NCBI GenBank assembly: GCA_002439665.1
Contig: DJPC01000176.1
Location: forward strand, 1 to 8,664
Source: Dialister sp. UBA6422
Lineage (GTDB): Bacteria > Bacillota > Negativicutes > Veillonellales > Dialisteraceae
Direction: 5' to 3'
Length of the DNA: 8,664 bases
The translations under genes and the position numbers were made by a program. Shown here in pieces: positions 1 through 6,533 of this stretch (its first letter is position 1; each line of letters opens with the position of its first letter). A model generated the notes under the pieces. The model saw nothing but the letters and a program-made list of their open reading frames with translations. It made no database searches and was not told the DNA's origin.

Positions 1-2
1 AT

Positions 3-74
3 GGTAAAGTAGGTACAGTCACCAAGAAAATTCAGGAACATTATGCGCACCTGATGAAGGATGGTTTGCCGTAA
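3..74 (+). CDS. 3' end of an unidentified gene (partial)
   Basis: An open frame enters from the left edge and ends at TAA (72-74). The 23 visible residues begin GKVGTVTKKIQEHYAH and end LMKDGLP. They are basic and probably helical. I do not recognise the family from so short a tail. Reality as a coding end is supported by the strong rho-independent terminator starting 18 bases after the stop. In many bacteria yebC precedes ruvC, but nothing in this tail lets me call it yebC, and the minus-strand nitroreductase separates it from ruvC anyway. Confidence 0.6.
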   Translation, partial: GKVGTVTKKIQEHYAHLMKDGLP

Positions 75-92
75 CAGGTAAGCTAACGATGA

Positions 93-130
93 AAAAAACT
101 GTCATGGGATATCTCCCGTGGCAGTTTTTT
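93..130 (+). terminator. Rho-independent terminator of the upstream partial gene
   Basis: A 17-bp stem (93-109 with 114-130) closes on a 4-base loop (TATC). It has two G-T wobbles and no mismatch. The 5' arm starts with six A and the 3' arm ends with six T, so the hairpin can also act on the minus strand. It lies 18 bases after the stop codon at 72-74. Confidence 0.9.
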
Positions 131-434
131 GATGGGAAATTGGGGGGATGATTGTTACTTGTTTGGCTTATGTTCCTTCTTATTATAGCGGCATGAAGAA
201 TCAGATACTTTGGCTTAGGAGCTAAGATTTAAAATTTGTGATCATATTTCTAAACTGTAACCATATCATGAAAGATATTTTCAGGATAGCCTATATAAAT
301 TCACTAGAGATTATTTTCTTTTCAGTCATTTAAAAAAAGTCCTTTCATATCTCTTGGGAAGAATCATGGGTGACATCTGTAGGTGGTCATTGGTTAGCTA
401 TGGATTGTTTCAAAAAACGACAAACAACCCATAA
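131..434. other. Gene-free AT-rich stretch
   Basis: Between the two terminators I see no credible gene on either strand. A plus-strand open frame beginning with GTG at 370 runs on to 981, but it is antisense to the nitroreductase and has no ribosome binding site. The only structure noted is a short dyad near 214-226 (CTTAG-GAG-CTAAG). No promoter is convincing. It may simply be spacer between convergent genes. Confidence 0.5.
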
Positions 435-482
435 AAAAGATGGTGTGGCAACATATCGAAGTATGCTGACACACCATCTTTT
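435..482 (-). terminator. Terminator of the nitroreductase gene, possibly bidirectional
   Basis: A perfect 13-bp stem pairs 435-447 with 470-482. It extends inward with two mismatches (449-455 with 462-468), leaving a 6-base loop. Read on the minus strand it lies 34 bases after the nitroreductase stop and runs into a T tract (bases 438 down to 433, complement of AAAAAA). Read on the plus strand it is followed by TTTTGATTTTTT, so it could stop transcription from either side. Confidence 0.85.
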
Positions 483-516
483 GATTTTTTATCTTCTTAG
501 CAGTTTTTTATCCCTA

Positions 517-1089
517 TTAGTGAAATACTTTCACTCGCTCACTGATATTCTCTTTGGCTTTTGGCTGCGGGTCTGCTGCGATGCCGCCAAATGGCATTTG
601 TGCAATGAGTTTCCAAGAAGCAGGAACATGGAACATTTTCTTTACGGTCTCATCAATGACTGGATTGTAGTGCTGCAGATTGGCACCAATATTAAGTTCC
701 CTAAGAGCGGTCCAGATACTGATCTGGAGCATGCCATTGGCCTGGTTGGCCCAGACAGGGAAGTTTTCTGCATAGCGAGGAAATTTTCCTTCCATGGTTT
801 TCACCACATCTTCATCACAGAAATAGAGCAGTGTGCCGTAGCCGGCTTTGAAACTATCGATTTTTTCTCTTGCCACTTTACCACTGAAAACATCATAAAT
901 GGCATCCCAAAGGGCACCTTGCTTTTCTTTTGTGACGATGATGACACGGGCGCTTTTCATATTGAAGGAATCTGGTACTAGCTCAGTGACATTTTCCACA
1001 AGTTTCACTACATCTTCTTCTTCTACAGGCAGATCTTTATTGATACTATAATATGTACGGCGTTTAGCCAAAGATTCTTGAATACCCAT
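517..1089 (-). CDS. Nitroreductase family protein, Frm2/CinD-like
   Basis: A 190-residue cytoplasmic flavoenzyme, predicted to use FMN and NAD(P)H to reduce nitro or quinone compounds. Seen in the sequence: KRRTYY at 9-14 (the basic FMN-phosphate contact of the family), PDSFNMKSARVII at 39-51, GYGTLLYFCDED at 83-94, NIGANLQHYNP at 133-143 and AQMPFGG at 163-169. This set and the length match the Frm2-like branch, which contains yeast Frm2/Hbn1 and Lactococcus CinD, rather than NfsA/NfsB. The start is ATG (complement of 1087-1089), with AGGAGG (complement of 1099-1104) nine bases upstream. The gene stands alone between its own promoter and terminator, divergent from ruvC. An operator-like palindrome at 1111-1128 suggests it is inducible. 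In CinD the known inducer is copper; here substrate and inducer are unknown. Family call is secure, physiological role is not. Confidence 0.9.
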   Translation of the reverse strand: MGIQESLAKRRTYYSINKDLPVEEEDVVKLVENVTELVPDSFNMKSARVIIVTKEKQGALWDAIYDVFSGKVAREKIDSFKAGYGTLLYFCDEDVVKTMEGKFPRYAENFPVWANQANGMLQISIWTALRELNIGANLQHYNPVIDETVKKMFHVPASWKLIAQMPFGGIAADPQPKAKENISERVKVFH

Positions 1090-1110
1090 GATACAAATCC
1101 TCCTTTATAT

Positions 1111-1128
1111 ATCAGGAAGTTTCCTGAT
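1111..1128 (-). promoter_or_regulatory. Operator-like palindrome upstream of the nitroreductase
   Basis: ATCAGGAA-GT-TTCCTGAT is a perfect 8-bp inverted repeat with a 2-base centre. It sits seven bases upstream of the nitroreductase AGGAGG and downstream of the predicted promoter, where a repressor could block transcription. The symmetry fits a dimeric helix-turn-helix regulator of MarR, TetR or HxlR type, but no regulator gene is in the window. As an RNA hairpin its 2-base loop would be too tight, which favours a DNA site. Confidence 0.5.
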
Positions 1129-1210
1129 TTACTGATGGTCTCCTCTATTAGAGGGGGAGTTATTGAAGTATAAGTATAATGAAAAATATCAATATACTTT
1201 TTACGGATAA

Positions 1211-1239
1211 ACTATAGCAAATAAAATGATAAAAATCAA
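1211..1239 (-). promoter_or_regulatory. Predicted promoter of the nitroreductase
   Basis: On the minus strand, TTGATT (complement of 1234-1239) and TATAGT (complement of 1211-1216) are separated by 17 bases. Both resemble the housekeeping sigma consensus. The leader would be about 115 bases and include the palindrome at 1111-1128. Other AT-rich candidates, such as TATACT repeats near 1164-1176, lie closer to the gene, so the exact start is uncertain. Confidence 0.5.
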
Positions 1240-1423
1240 TATGAAATGTATGATGTGTTCTATGGTAGTAACATCATAGGGGGGAGAGGGAAAAAGAAAT
1301 AACAAAGAATTGTCAGGGACAAGGATGAAAGGCCCATCGAAGATTTGCTAACTGTGGACATATCTTATAGAATTGCGTTCATCATGGATGTTTGGGTGAT
1401 TTAGAAACCTTATTTTCATTCTA

Positions 1424-1432
1424 TGGTATAAT
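1424..1432 (+). promoter_or_regulatory. Extended -10 element of the ruvC promoter
   Basis: TGGTATAAT is a consensus -10 with a TGN extension, 29 bases before the ruvC start. No good -35 lies at 17 bases; TTAGAA at 1401-1406 is 20 bases away. Extended -10 promoters often tolerate a poor -35. This is probably the main promoter for ruvC and perhaps for the genes behind it. Confidence 0.55.
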
Positions 1433-1461
1433 AAAGCCAATTCTTATAGATGAGGTGAGGT

Positions 1462-1947
1462 ATGCGCGTATTAGGAATCGATCCAGGAACTGGTCGATGC
1501 GGTTTTGGTGTGGTAGAGAAGGTAGGGACCCAGATCACTCCCATCAATTATGGAGTCATTGAGACTTACAAGGATCAAAGTGATTTGGAAAGGCTCAATA
1601 TCGTCTATGAAGGGATCGCAGAGCTTATTGCCACCTATCGTCCCCAGTTTATGGGGGTAGAAACGCTATATTTCAATACCAATATCACCACAGGTATCAA
1701 GGTGGCACAGGCTAGAGGTGTGATTCTTCTGGCTGGGTATCGGCAAAATATTCCAATCATCGATGTGACGCCGCTTCAAGTCAAGCAGCAGCTCACTGGC
1801 TATGGTAGGGCGGATAAGAAACAGGTCATTGAGATGGTGAAACGGATGATGCATATCACAAGAAAAATTGATCCCGATGATGCAGCAGATGCACTGGCTA
1901 TCGGTCTTACAGCGGCGTATCGGGTGGAACACAAAGGGCTCATATAA
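1462..1947 (+). CDS. ruvC: Crossover junction endodeoxyribonuclease RuvC
   Basis: A 161-residue nuclease, close to the usual length of the family. It resolves Holliday junctions by symmetric nicking, as a dimer recruited to the RuvAB complex. The RNase H-like fold is recognisable from its four acidic catalytic residues: D7 in GIDPGTGRCGFG, E67 in GVETLYF, and D140 and D143 in DPDDAADALAIGL. The conserved AQARGV block is at 82-87. The ATG at 1462 is preceded by GAGGTGAGG one base upstream of a T, a good ribosome binding site. The gene heads the ruvC-ruvA-ruvB set, but a 181-base gap separates it from ruvA, larger than in most compact ruv operons. Nothing appears truncated or mutated. Confidence 0.98.
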   Translation: MRVLGIDPGTGRCGFGVVEKVGTQITPINYGVIETYKDQSDLERLNIVYEGIAELIATYRPQFMGVETLYFNTNITTGIKVAQARGVILLAGYRQNIPIIDVTPLQVKQQLTGYGRADKKQVIEMVKRMMHITRKIDPDDAADALAIGLTAAYRVEHKGLI

Positions 1948-1996
1948 CATCATGGGATAGAGGATATGGAACGTGTAAATCGTTAGAAGTGATGAT

Positions 1997-2031
1997 GCGG
2001 CAGGCAATTCATCGAGTGCCGCGAAATTTTT
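1997..2031 (+). terminator. Weak hairpin with T run between ruvC and ruvA
   Basis: GCGGCA (1997-2002) pairs with TGCCGC (2017-2022) around a 14-base loop, followed by AAATTTTT ending at 2031. The stem is short and the loop long, so it would be a partial terminator or attenuator at best. A weak promoter (TTGGTC at 2042-2047, 17 bases, TACATT at 2065-2070) follows it, which could allow ruvAB to be expressed separately from ruvC. Confidence 0.3.
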
Positions 2032-2128
2032 CAAATAGATTTTGGTCATACTTTATTATTGGTGTACATTTTTCATTTCTTGCTTATCATTTCTTACCAT
2101 TTAGCTCTTTTGAAAAGGAGAAAAGCGC

Positions 2129-2731
2129 ATGATTGGCTATATTCATGGTCCTGTGACGGGACTTTTTAAAGATTGTTGTTTTGTAGAAGCTGGCGGTGTG
2201 GGGTATCGGATTTTTATTTCCGATAAAACCAGGCAAAAGTTATCTCATGGCCAGGAAGTTAAGTTATTCACATATATGGCTGTCCGAGAGGATGCCATGC
2301 TGCTCTATGGTTTTTTGAATCATGAGGAATATGATTTATTCCTTCTTCTTATTTCTATTTCTAAAATCGGTCCCAAGGTAGCCATGGGGATTTTGTCCTC
2401 CATGGAACCAGCGGCTTTCGTAGGAGCTGTTTCTTCTCACAATGTGGCGGCCCTTACCAAACTTCCTGGTATCGGCAAGAAAACAGCAGAACGCCTTTTG
2501 GTGGAGCTAAAAGATAAAGTAACGAAACTAGATATGCCAGAATCGGTAGCTATTCCGGCAATGGAAGCTCCGGCGGCAGATGGCATGGTAGGCAAGGCCA
2601 TGCAGGCTCTTATGGCACTGGGCTATGGAGCGGAGGAGGTAGAGCCGATCATTCAGAAATTATCTGCCCAGTATACCGATGTGTCTACTTTGATACGCAT
2701 GACTTTGGTGGAATTAGGAAATCGTGACTAA
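2129..2731 (+). CDS. ruvA: Holliday junction branch migration protein RuvA
   Basis: A 200-residue protein of normal family length. RuvA tetramers bind the four-way junction and hold it open for the RuvB motors. Domain I (about 1-62) is an OB fold carrying the acidic pin residues E54 and D55 in VREDAMLLYGF, which keep the strands apart. Domain II contains two helix-hairpin-helix motifs, SKIGPKVAMGIL (78-89) and LPGIGKKTAERLL (112-124). After a proline/alanine-rich linker (about 137-151), domain III (152-198) is the RuvB-binding module, with MQALMALGY typical. AAGGAG at 2115-2120 lies eight bases before the ATG. RuvB follows 36 bases after the stop, so the two are probably cotranscribed. Confidence 0.98.
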   Translation: MIGYIHGPVTGLFKDCCFVEAGGVGYRIFISDKTRQKLSHGQEVKLFTYMAVREDAMLLYGFLNHEEYDLFLLLISISKIGPKVAMGILSSMEPAAFVGAVSSHNVAALTKLPGIGKKTAERLLVELKDKVTKLDMPESVAIPAMEAPAADGMVGKAMQALMALGYGAEEVEPIIQKLSAQYTDVSTLIRMTLVELGNRD

Positions 2732-2767
2732 TCACTGGTGGTTGCAAAGAATGGTATAGGTATCACT

Positions 2768-3823
2768 ATGAATAATAAATATATTAAAAGTCTAGGCGGC
2801 GAGGATGAAGAAGAGGTACTAGGCAATAAAGGTCGTATCGTTTCTACAGAGGAAACGGAAAAAGATGCCTGGCAGTTATCTCTTCGTCCTCAAAGATTAG
2901 ACGATTATATCGGGCAGGCTGCATTTAAAGAAAATTTGAAAATTTATATTTCTGCAGCTAAGTCTAGAAAAGAACCGCTGGATCATGTGCTTCTTTATGG
3001 TCCGCCAGGTCTTGGAAAAACTACAATGGCTAAAATCATTGCCAATGAATTGGGGTCCCAGTTTAAGGTGACCAGCGGTCCAGCCATTGGAAGGCCAGGG
3101 GAATTGGCATCTATTTTGACTACTCTCCAAGATAATGATGTGCTTTTCATTGATGAAATTCATCGACTCAACCGGAATGTAGAGGAAATTCTCTATTCTG
3201 CCATGGAAGATTTTGCACTAGATATCGTCATGGGTAAAGGTACGGGTGCTAGTTCTATTCGCATCGATTTGGCTCATTTCACTTTGATTGGAGCTACTAC
3301 TAGAGCCGGTTCTTTGTCGGCTCCTCTTCGGGATCGTTTCCTCATTACCAATCATATGCAGTATTATACCAAAGAGGAATTGAAGCAAATTATCATCCGG
3401 GCAGCTCATATTTTGCAGATAGATATTGATGATAGTGGTGCCGAAGAAATTGCCCGCCGCTCTCGGGGAACGCCTCGTATTGCAAATCGCCTATTGAAGA
3501 GGATTCGCGATTTTGCCCAGGTCCAGCAAAGTGCCATCACAGCAGATATTGCTTCTTTGGCACTTAAGGCGCTTCATGTGGATGATATTGGGTTAGATGA
3601 ATTGGATAATGAAATACTGAAAGCCATTATTTATAAATTCGGCGGTGGTCCAGTGGGGATCGATACCATTTCTGCAGCTGTCAGCGAAGAGCGAGCCACC
3701 ATCGAAGATGTATGCGAACCCTATCTCATGCAGATTGGATTTCTTACTCGCACTCCTAGAGGCCGTATGGCGACACAAGCAGCCTATGACCATATCGGCG
3801 CCGTGATGCCAGAAAATAAATAA
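2768..3823 (+). CDS. ruvB: Holliday junction branch migration ATPase RuvB
   Basis: A 351-residue AAA+ motor that drives branch migration as hexameric rings on RuvA. Numbered from this start: Walker A GPPGLGKT (78-85), Walker B VLFIDE (125-130), sensor 1 GATTRAG (175-181), the arginine-finger region LRDRF (187-191), sensor 2 [10 protein letters not shown] (233-242), and a C-terminal winged helix with RTPRGR (328-333). A GTG at 2738 gives ten more residues, but its nearest AGGA is 18 bases away. The ATG at 2768 has AGG seven bases upstream and is nearer the family N-terminus, so I prefer it. About 35 poorly conserved, acidic residues still precede the LRP motif. After the arginine finger the usual glycine of RFG is leucine ([11 protein letters not shown]), a departure from most RuvB proteins. 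Two stops in a row (TAA TAG) end the gene. Confidence 0.95.
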   Translation: MNNKYIKSLGGEDEEEVLGNKGRIVSTEETEKDAWQLSLRPQRLDDYIGQAAFKENLKIYISAAKSRKEPLDHVLLYGPPGLGKTTMAKIIANELGSQFKVTSGPAIGRPGELASILTTLQDNDVLFIDEIHRLNRNVEEILYSAMEDFALDIVMGKGTGASSIRIDLAHFTLIGATTRAGSLSAPLRDRFLITNHMQYYTKEELKQIIIRAAHILQIDIDDSGAEEIARRSRGTPRIANRLLKRIRDFAQVQQSAITADIASLALKALHVDDIGLDELDNEILKAIIYKFGGGPVGIDTISAAVSEERATIEDVCEPYLMQIGFLTRTPRGRMATQAAYDHIGAVMPENK

Positions 3824-3860
3824 TAGGTTGATCTAGGCGAAGCTATTTTGAGGGGTATTC

Positions 3861-3931
3861 TGTATTCTGATCAATACATATATAGAAATGGTGGTCTAAT
3901 GTATAAGGGAAAGTCATACTCCCAACCCTTA
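3861..3931. repeat. Two small inverted repeats between ruvB and the SpoIID gene
   Basis: The gap after ruvB holds TGTATT-CTGATC-AATACA (3861-3878), and TAAGGG (3904-3909) paired with CCCTTA (3926-3931), with an alternative inner GGGA/TCCC pairing. Neither is followed by a T tract. A TATAAA (3962-3967) could be a -10 for the next gene, but no -35 fits. Function is unknown; they may be chance dyads. Confidence 0.25.
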
Positions 3932-4029
3932 CGCCAGTATCCCTTCTATGGATGCAGATTATATAAATAGAACACGGAACAACAACTAACACTCATTTCT
4001 AGCTGCTATTTTCAAATCAGGTGAATGTT

Positions 4030-5322
4030 ATGAAACGATTACAAGTATTGACTCTTTGTGCCGTGGTGGCTATGTTTGCTTTTGGCAATGTGAATACTTC
4101 CTATGCACAGACGATTCCGGTACAGCGGAAAACCTCTGTGAAAGCACCAGTGCGCCATCATGTAAGTGCTGCTAAAAAGACCACTTCCCAAAAAGCAGTC
4201 GCTTCTTCTCCATCAAGGAAGGAAGACAGCATCGCCATAAAGAGAGGTAAAAGTCCAGAAGTGGAAGTGGGACTTCTTTCTGCTGGGGAAGTGAGCCTTA
4301 CAGGGCTGACGGCGTTTCATGCCGAATCCAATGGAAAAACGTTGGAAAATTATAAAAGCGGAACTAAACTTTCCATCACAAGAAGCGGAAATACGCTCTT
4401 GGTCAATGGGAAGAAAGCGGGCAATGCAGTATATTTCTCTCCGAAAGAAAATGCCCCCGCTTTTTCTGTGAAGGGCAATCATTATAGGGGACGTATGAAA
4501 GCGGTACCTTCTCCTTGGGGAAGCAGTGTTACTTTGGTGAATGTGGTCTCCATGGAAGACTACCTTCAAGGGGTGGTGCCTTGTGAAATTGTACCTTCTT
4601 GGAAAATTGATGCCATCAAAGCCCAAGCGGTGGCGGCTAGAACCTATGCTATGTTCCATAAAAATGGATATCGCTCCTCTGGGTATGATGTGACAGATGA
4701 TACTAGAAGTCAGGTGTACCAAGGGGCTGGTGTGGAAACAGAATCCACCAATCGAGCGGTGCGAGAAACAGCAGGAGAAATCGTCACCTATGGAAATAAA
4801 CCTATTGATGCGGTATTTCATTCTAGCGGTGGTGGCTATACAGAAGATTGCGAAAACGTTTGGGGATCTTCCATCCCTTACTTAAAAGGAGTTCCCGAAG
4901 TTAAATATGCTACTCCTTGGTCCAAGACGGTATCTCTTTCCTCTTTTACCAATACACTGGCTGGTTCAGGATTTAAAGTCAAAGGAATCAAACTGTCTAA
5001 GCTTCGCATCGGAGAGGCCCATAGGTCGAATGACCGCGGAATATCTGGCCGAGTGAAACATGTGATGCTTATAGGAAAAAATGGCAGTAAAACCATTTCT
5101 GGAGATAAAATCCAGAGTCTCTATGATTTAAACAGTACACTTTTTGATCTTTCTGTGAAAGGAAATAACATTGTTATTACCGGCTATGGCTATGGACATG
5201 GATTGGGACTTTCCCAATGGGGGGCTGAAGCTATGGCAGAAAAAGAAGGAGACGGTAGAGATTTCTATAAAAAAATCCTCACCCATTACTATAGCGGCAC
5301 AAAAGTAGAAAAGGTATATTAA
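4030..5322 (+). CDS. Exported SpoIID/LytB-domain protein, predicted peptidoglycan lytic transglycosylase
   Basis: A 430-residue protein. An N-terminal signal sequence (basic MKR, hydrophobic 5-19, likely cut after TSYA at 26) is followed by a Lys/Ser-rich linker (about 30-75) and then the SpoIID region (about 165-428). In Bacillus subtilis SpoIID cleaves denuded glycan strands between MurNAc and GlcNAc during engulfment. The equivalent glutamate here should be E186 in YLQGVVPCEIVPSW. Other family marks are AIKAQAVAARTYA (195-207), the FHSSGGGYTED segment (263-273) and GYGYGHGLGLSQWGA (385-399). I chose ATG 4030, not GTG 4021: the GTG lies inside AGGTGA (4019-4024), which serves as the ribosome binding site five bases before 4030. 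No other sporulation gene is in the window, so the role may be vegetative wall remodelling. Family is firm; naming it spoIID would overstate the role. Confidence 0.92.
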   Translation: MKRLQVLTLCAVVAMFAFGNVNTSYAQTIPVQRKTSVKAPVRHHVSAAKKTTSQKAVASSPSRKEDSIAIKRGKSPEVEVGLLSAGEVSLTGLTAFHAESNGKTLENYKSGTKLSITRSGNTLLVNGKKAGNAVYFSPKENAPAFSVKGNHYRGRMKAVPSPWGSSVTLVNVVSMEDYLQGVVPCEIVPSWKIDAIKAQAVAARTYAMFHKNGYRSSGYDVTDDTRSQVYQGAGVETESTNRAVRETAGEIVTYGNKPIDAVFHSSGGGYTEDCENVWGSSIPYLKGVPEVKYATPWSKTVSLSSFTNTLAGSGFKVKGIKLSKLRIGEAHRSNDRGISGRVKHVMLIGKNGSKTISGDKIQSLYDLNSTLFDLSVKGNNIVITGYGYGHGLGLSQWGAEAMAEKEGDGRDFYKKILTHYYSGTKVEKVY

Positions 5323-5388
5323 TGATGGCTAAGGACGCTGCTTCGCTGTGCAAGCGGGACCAGGATCTTCAGAATTTTTAAATGACTC

Positions 5389-5417
5389 TTGACGAATTGC
5401 TTATTTCGCCGTAAAGT
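5389..5417 (+). promoter_or_regulatory. Predicted promoter of queA
   Basis: TTGACG (5389-5394) and TAAAGT (5412-5417) are 17 bases apart. The -35 is near consensus and the -10 matches at four positions. It lies about 60 bases before queA, so the leader would include both copies of the 17-bp duplication. I see no clear terminator after the SpoIID-like gene, so read-through is also possible. Confidence 0.5.
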
Positions 5418-5438
5418 AAATAAGTTATATTTCATTAT

Positions 5439-5472
5439 ATATAGGAGCTAATAGAATATAGGAGCTAATAGA
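5439..5472 (+). repeat. Exact 17-bp tandem duplication carrying the queA ribosome binding site
   Basis: ATATAGGAGCTAATAGA occurs twice back to back (5439-5455 and 5456-5472). Each copy contains AGGAG. The second AGGAG (5460-5464) is 12 bases from the queA ATG, a little long but usable. The first is 29 bases away, too far to be the main site. It looks like a recent slippage or duplication event. Confidence 0.9.
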
Positions 5473-5476
5473 TCAA

Positions 5477-6496
5477 ATGAAACTGGAAGATTTTAATTAC
5501 GATTTACCGAAAGAATTGATTGCGCAGGAACCAGCAGAACCTCGTGATTCCTGCCGTCTTATGATGCTGGATAAAAAGACTGGTGAGTGGGAACATCATC
5601 ATTTCCGGGATATTCTGAATGAAATCCATGAAGGTGATATTTTTGTTTTCAATAATACAAAAGTTATCCCCGCCCGTCTCTATGGGAAAAAGAAAGACAC
5701 TGGCGGAAAAGTAGAAATGCTGCTATTGACTCCCAAAGGCAATGATACTTGGGAAGTTCTGGTCAACCCAGGAAGAAAGGCACTTCCGGGAGTAGAAATC
5801 GAATTTGCACCAAACTGCTATTGTACCGTATTGGACAAGACTGAATTCGGCGGTCGTTTGGTTCAATTCCATTACGATGGAAATTTTGATAGCCTATTGG
5901 ATCAGATTGGTGAAATGCCGACTCCGCCATATATTCATAAAAAATTGGGGAACAATGATGAATACCAGACTGTGTATGCCAAATACAAAGGCTCTGCTGC
6001 CGCCCCAACGGCAGGACTTCATTTTACTCCAGAGCTAATGGAGGAAATGAAGAAAAAAGGAGCGACCCTTCTCTTTGTTACACTCCATGTAGGCATCGGC
6101 ACTTTCCGTCCTGTTTCTGAAGAAAATATCGAAGACCATGAAATGCACAAAGAATGGTATACTGTCAGTGAAGATGTGGCAGAAAAGATCAACCAGGCAA
6201 AAGCAGAAGGTCGCCGCATTATTGCTGTAGGCACCACTTCTGTTCGTACTTTGGAATCCGCCGGACAGAGTGGTAAACTTGTAGCCGGCAGCGGCTGGAC
6301 CCAGCTTTATATTTATCCAGGATATCAGTGGCATATGGTAGATGCCATTGTCACCAATTTCCATCTCCCAGAATCTACTCTGGTTATGATGATGGCTTCT
6401 TTTGCAGGAAGAGAACATATCCTGGCTGCTTATGAAGAAGCAGTCAAACAGAAATATCGTTTCTTCTCCTTTGGGGATGCCATGTTTATACGGTAA
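5477..6496 (+). CDS. queA: S-adenosylmethionine:tRNA ribosyltransferase-isomerase QueA
   Basis: A 339-residue cytoplasmic enzyme of normal length. It transfers and rearranges the ribosyl moiety of S-adenosylmethionine onto preQ1 already in tRNA position 34, giving epoxyqueuosine. Diagnostic blocks are present in order: NNTKVIPARLYG (59-70), MPTPPYI (147-153), GSAAAPTAGLHFT (172-184), HVGIGTFRPV (204-213), VGTTSVRTLE (251-260), TNFHLPESTL (293-302) and FSFGDAM (330-336). The ATG at 5477 matches the family N-terminus (MKLEDFNYDLP). Its pathway partner tgt is next, but a very strong terminator and about 240 bases lie between, so they are probably separate transcripts. I looked for a preQ1 riboswitch in the leader and saw none. 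Gene intact. Confidence 0.98.
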   Translation: MKLEDFNYDLPKELIAQEPAEPRDSCRLMMLDKKTGEWEHHHFRDILNEIHEGDIFVFNNTKVIPARLYGKKKDTGGKVEMLLLTPKGNDTWEVLVNPGRKALPGVEIEFAPNCYCTVLDKTEFGGRLVQFHYDGNFDSLLDQIGEMPTPPYIHKKLGNNDEYQTVYAKYKGSAAAPTAGLHFTPELMEEMKKKGATLLFVTLHVGIGTFRPVSEENIEDHEMHKEWYTVSEDVAEKINQAKAEGRRIIAVGTTSVRTLESAGQSGKLVAGSGWTQLYIYPGYQWHMVDAIVTNFHLPESTLVMMMASFAGREHILAAYEEAVKQKYRFFSFGDAMFIR

Positions 6497-6533
6497 CTCT
6501 AATAGGTAGTGACTCGATGCTAACTACCCATTG

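Larger units (their letters stand above)
1090..1461. other. Divergent intergenic region between nitroreductase and ruvC
   Basis: 372 bases without a gene, holding outward-facing promoters and several dyads. Beyond the sites listed separately I see CCTCTA-T-TAGAGG (1142-1154), a TATGATGT/ACATCATA inverted repeat (1249-1256 with 1271-1278), a purine-rich run from 1279, and TTGTC-AGG-GACAA (1310-1322). AAGTATA and TATACTT half-sites also lie around 1166-1199. None has a T tract, so they are not terminators. Their roles are unknown. Confidence 0.55.

Noticed and set aside
217..226. TAGGAGCTAA shared with the queA leader duplication
   Set aside because: A shared 10-mer between two places in a window of this size is expected many times by chance.
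370..981. Plus-strand 203-codon open frame
   Set aside because: It begins at a GTG without a ribosome binding site and runs antisense through the nitroreductase gene, which has clear family motifs, a promoter and a terminator. The encoded sequence matches no family I know.
4021..4029. GTG start for the SpoIID-family protein
   Set aside because: The GTG is part of AGGTGA, which is the ribosome binding site for the ATG at 4030. Starting at 4030 also gives a cleaner signal peptide beginning MKR.
4213..4821. Minus-strand 202-codon open frame
   Set aside because: It is antisense to the SpoIID-family gene, has a His/Arg/Ser-rich composition typical of shadow frames and no ribosome binding site. 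The same reasoning disposes of minus-strand frames inside ruvC, ruvB, queA, tgt and yajC.
5323..5476. preQ1 riboswitch upstream of queA, or before tgt at 6592-6734
   Set aside because: I looked for the small pseudoknot pattern of the preQ1 class I aptamer (short GC stem and an A-rich tail with the Shine-Dalgarno complement) and found nothing convincing in either leader.
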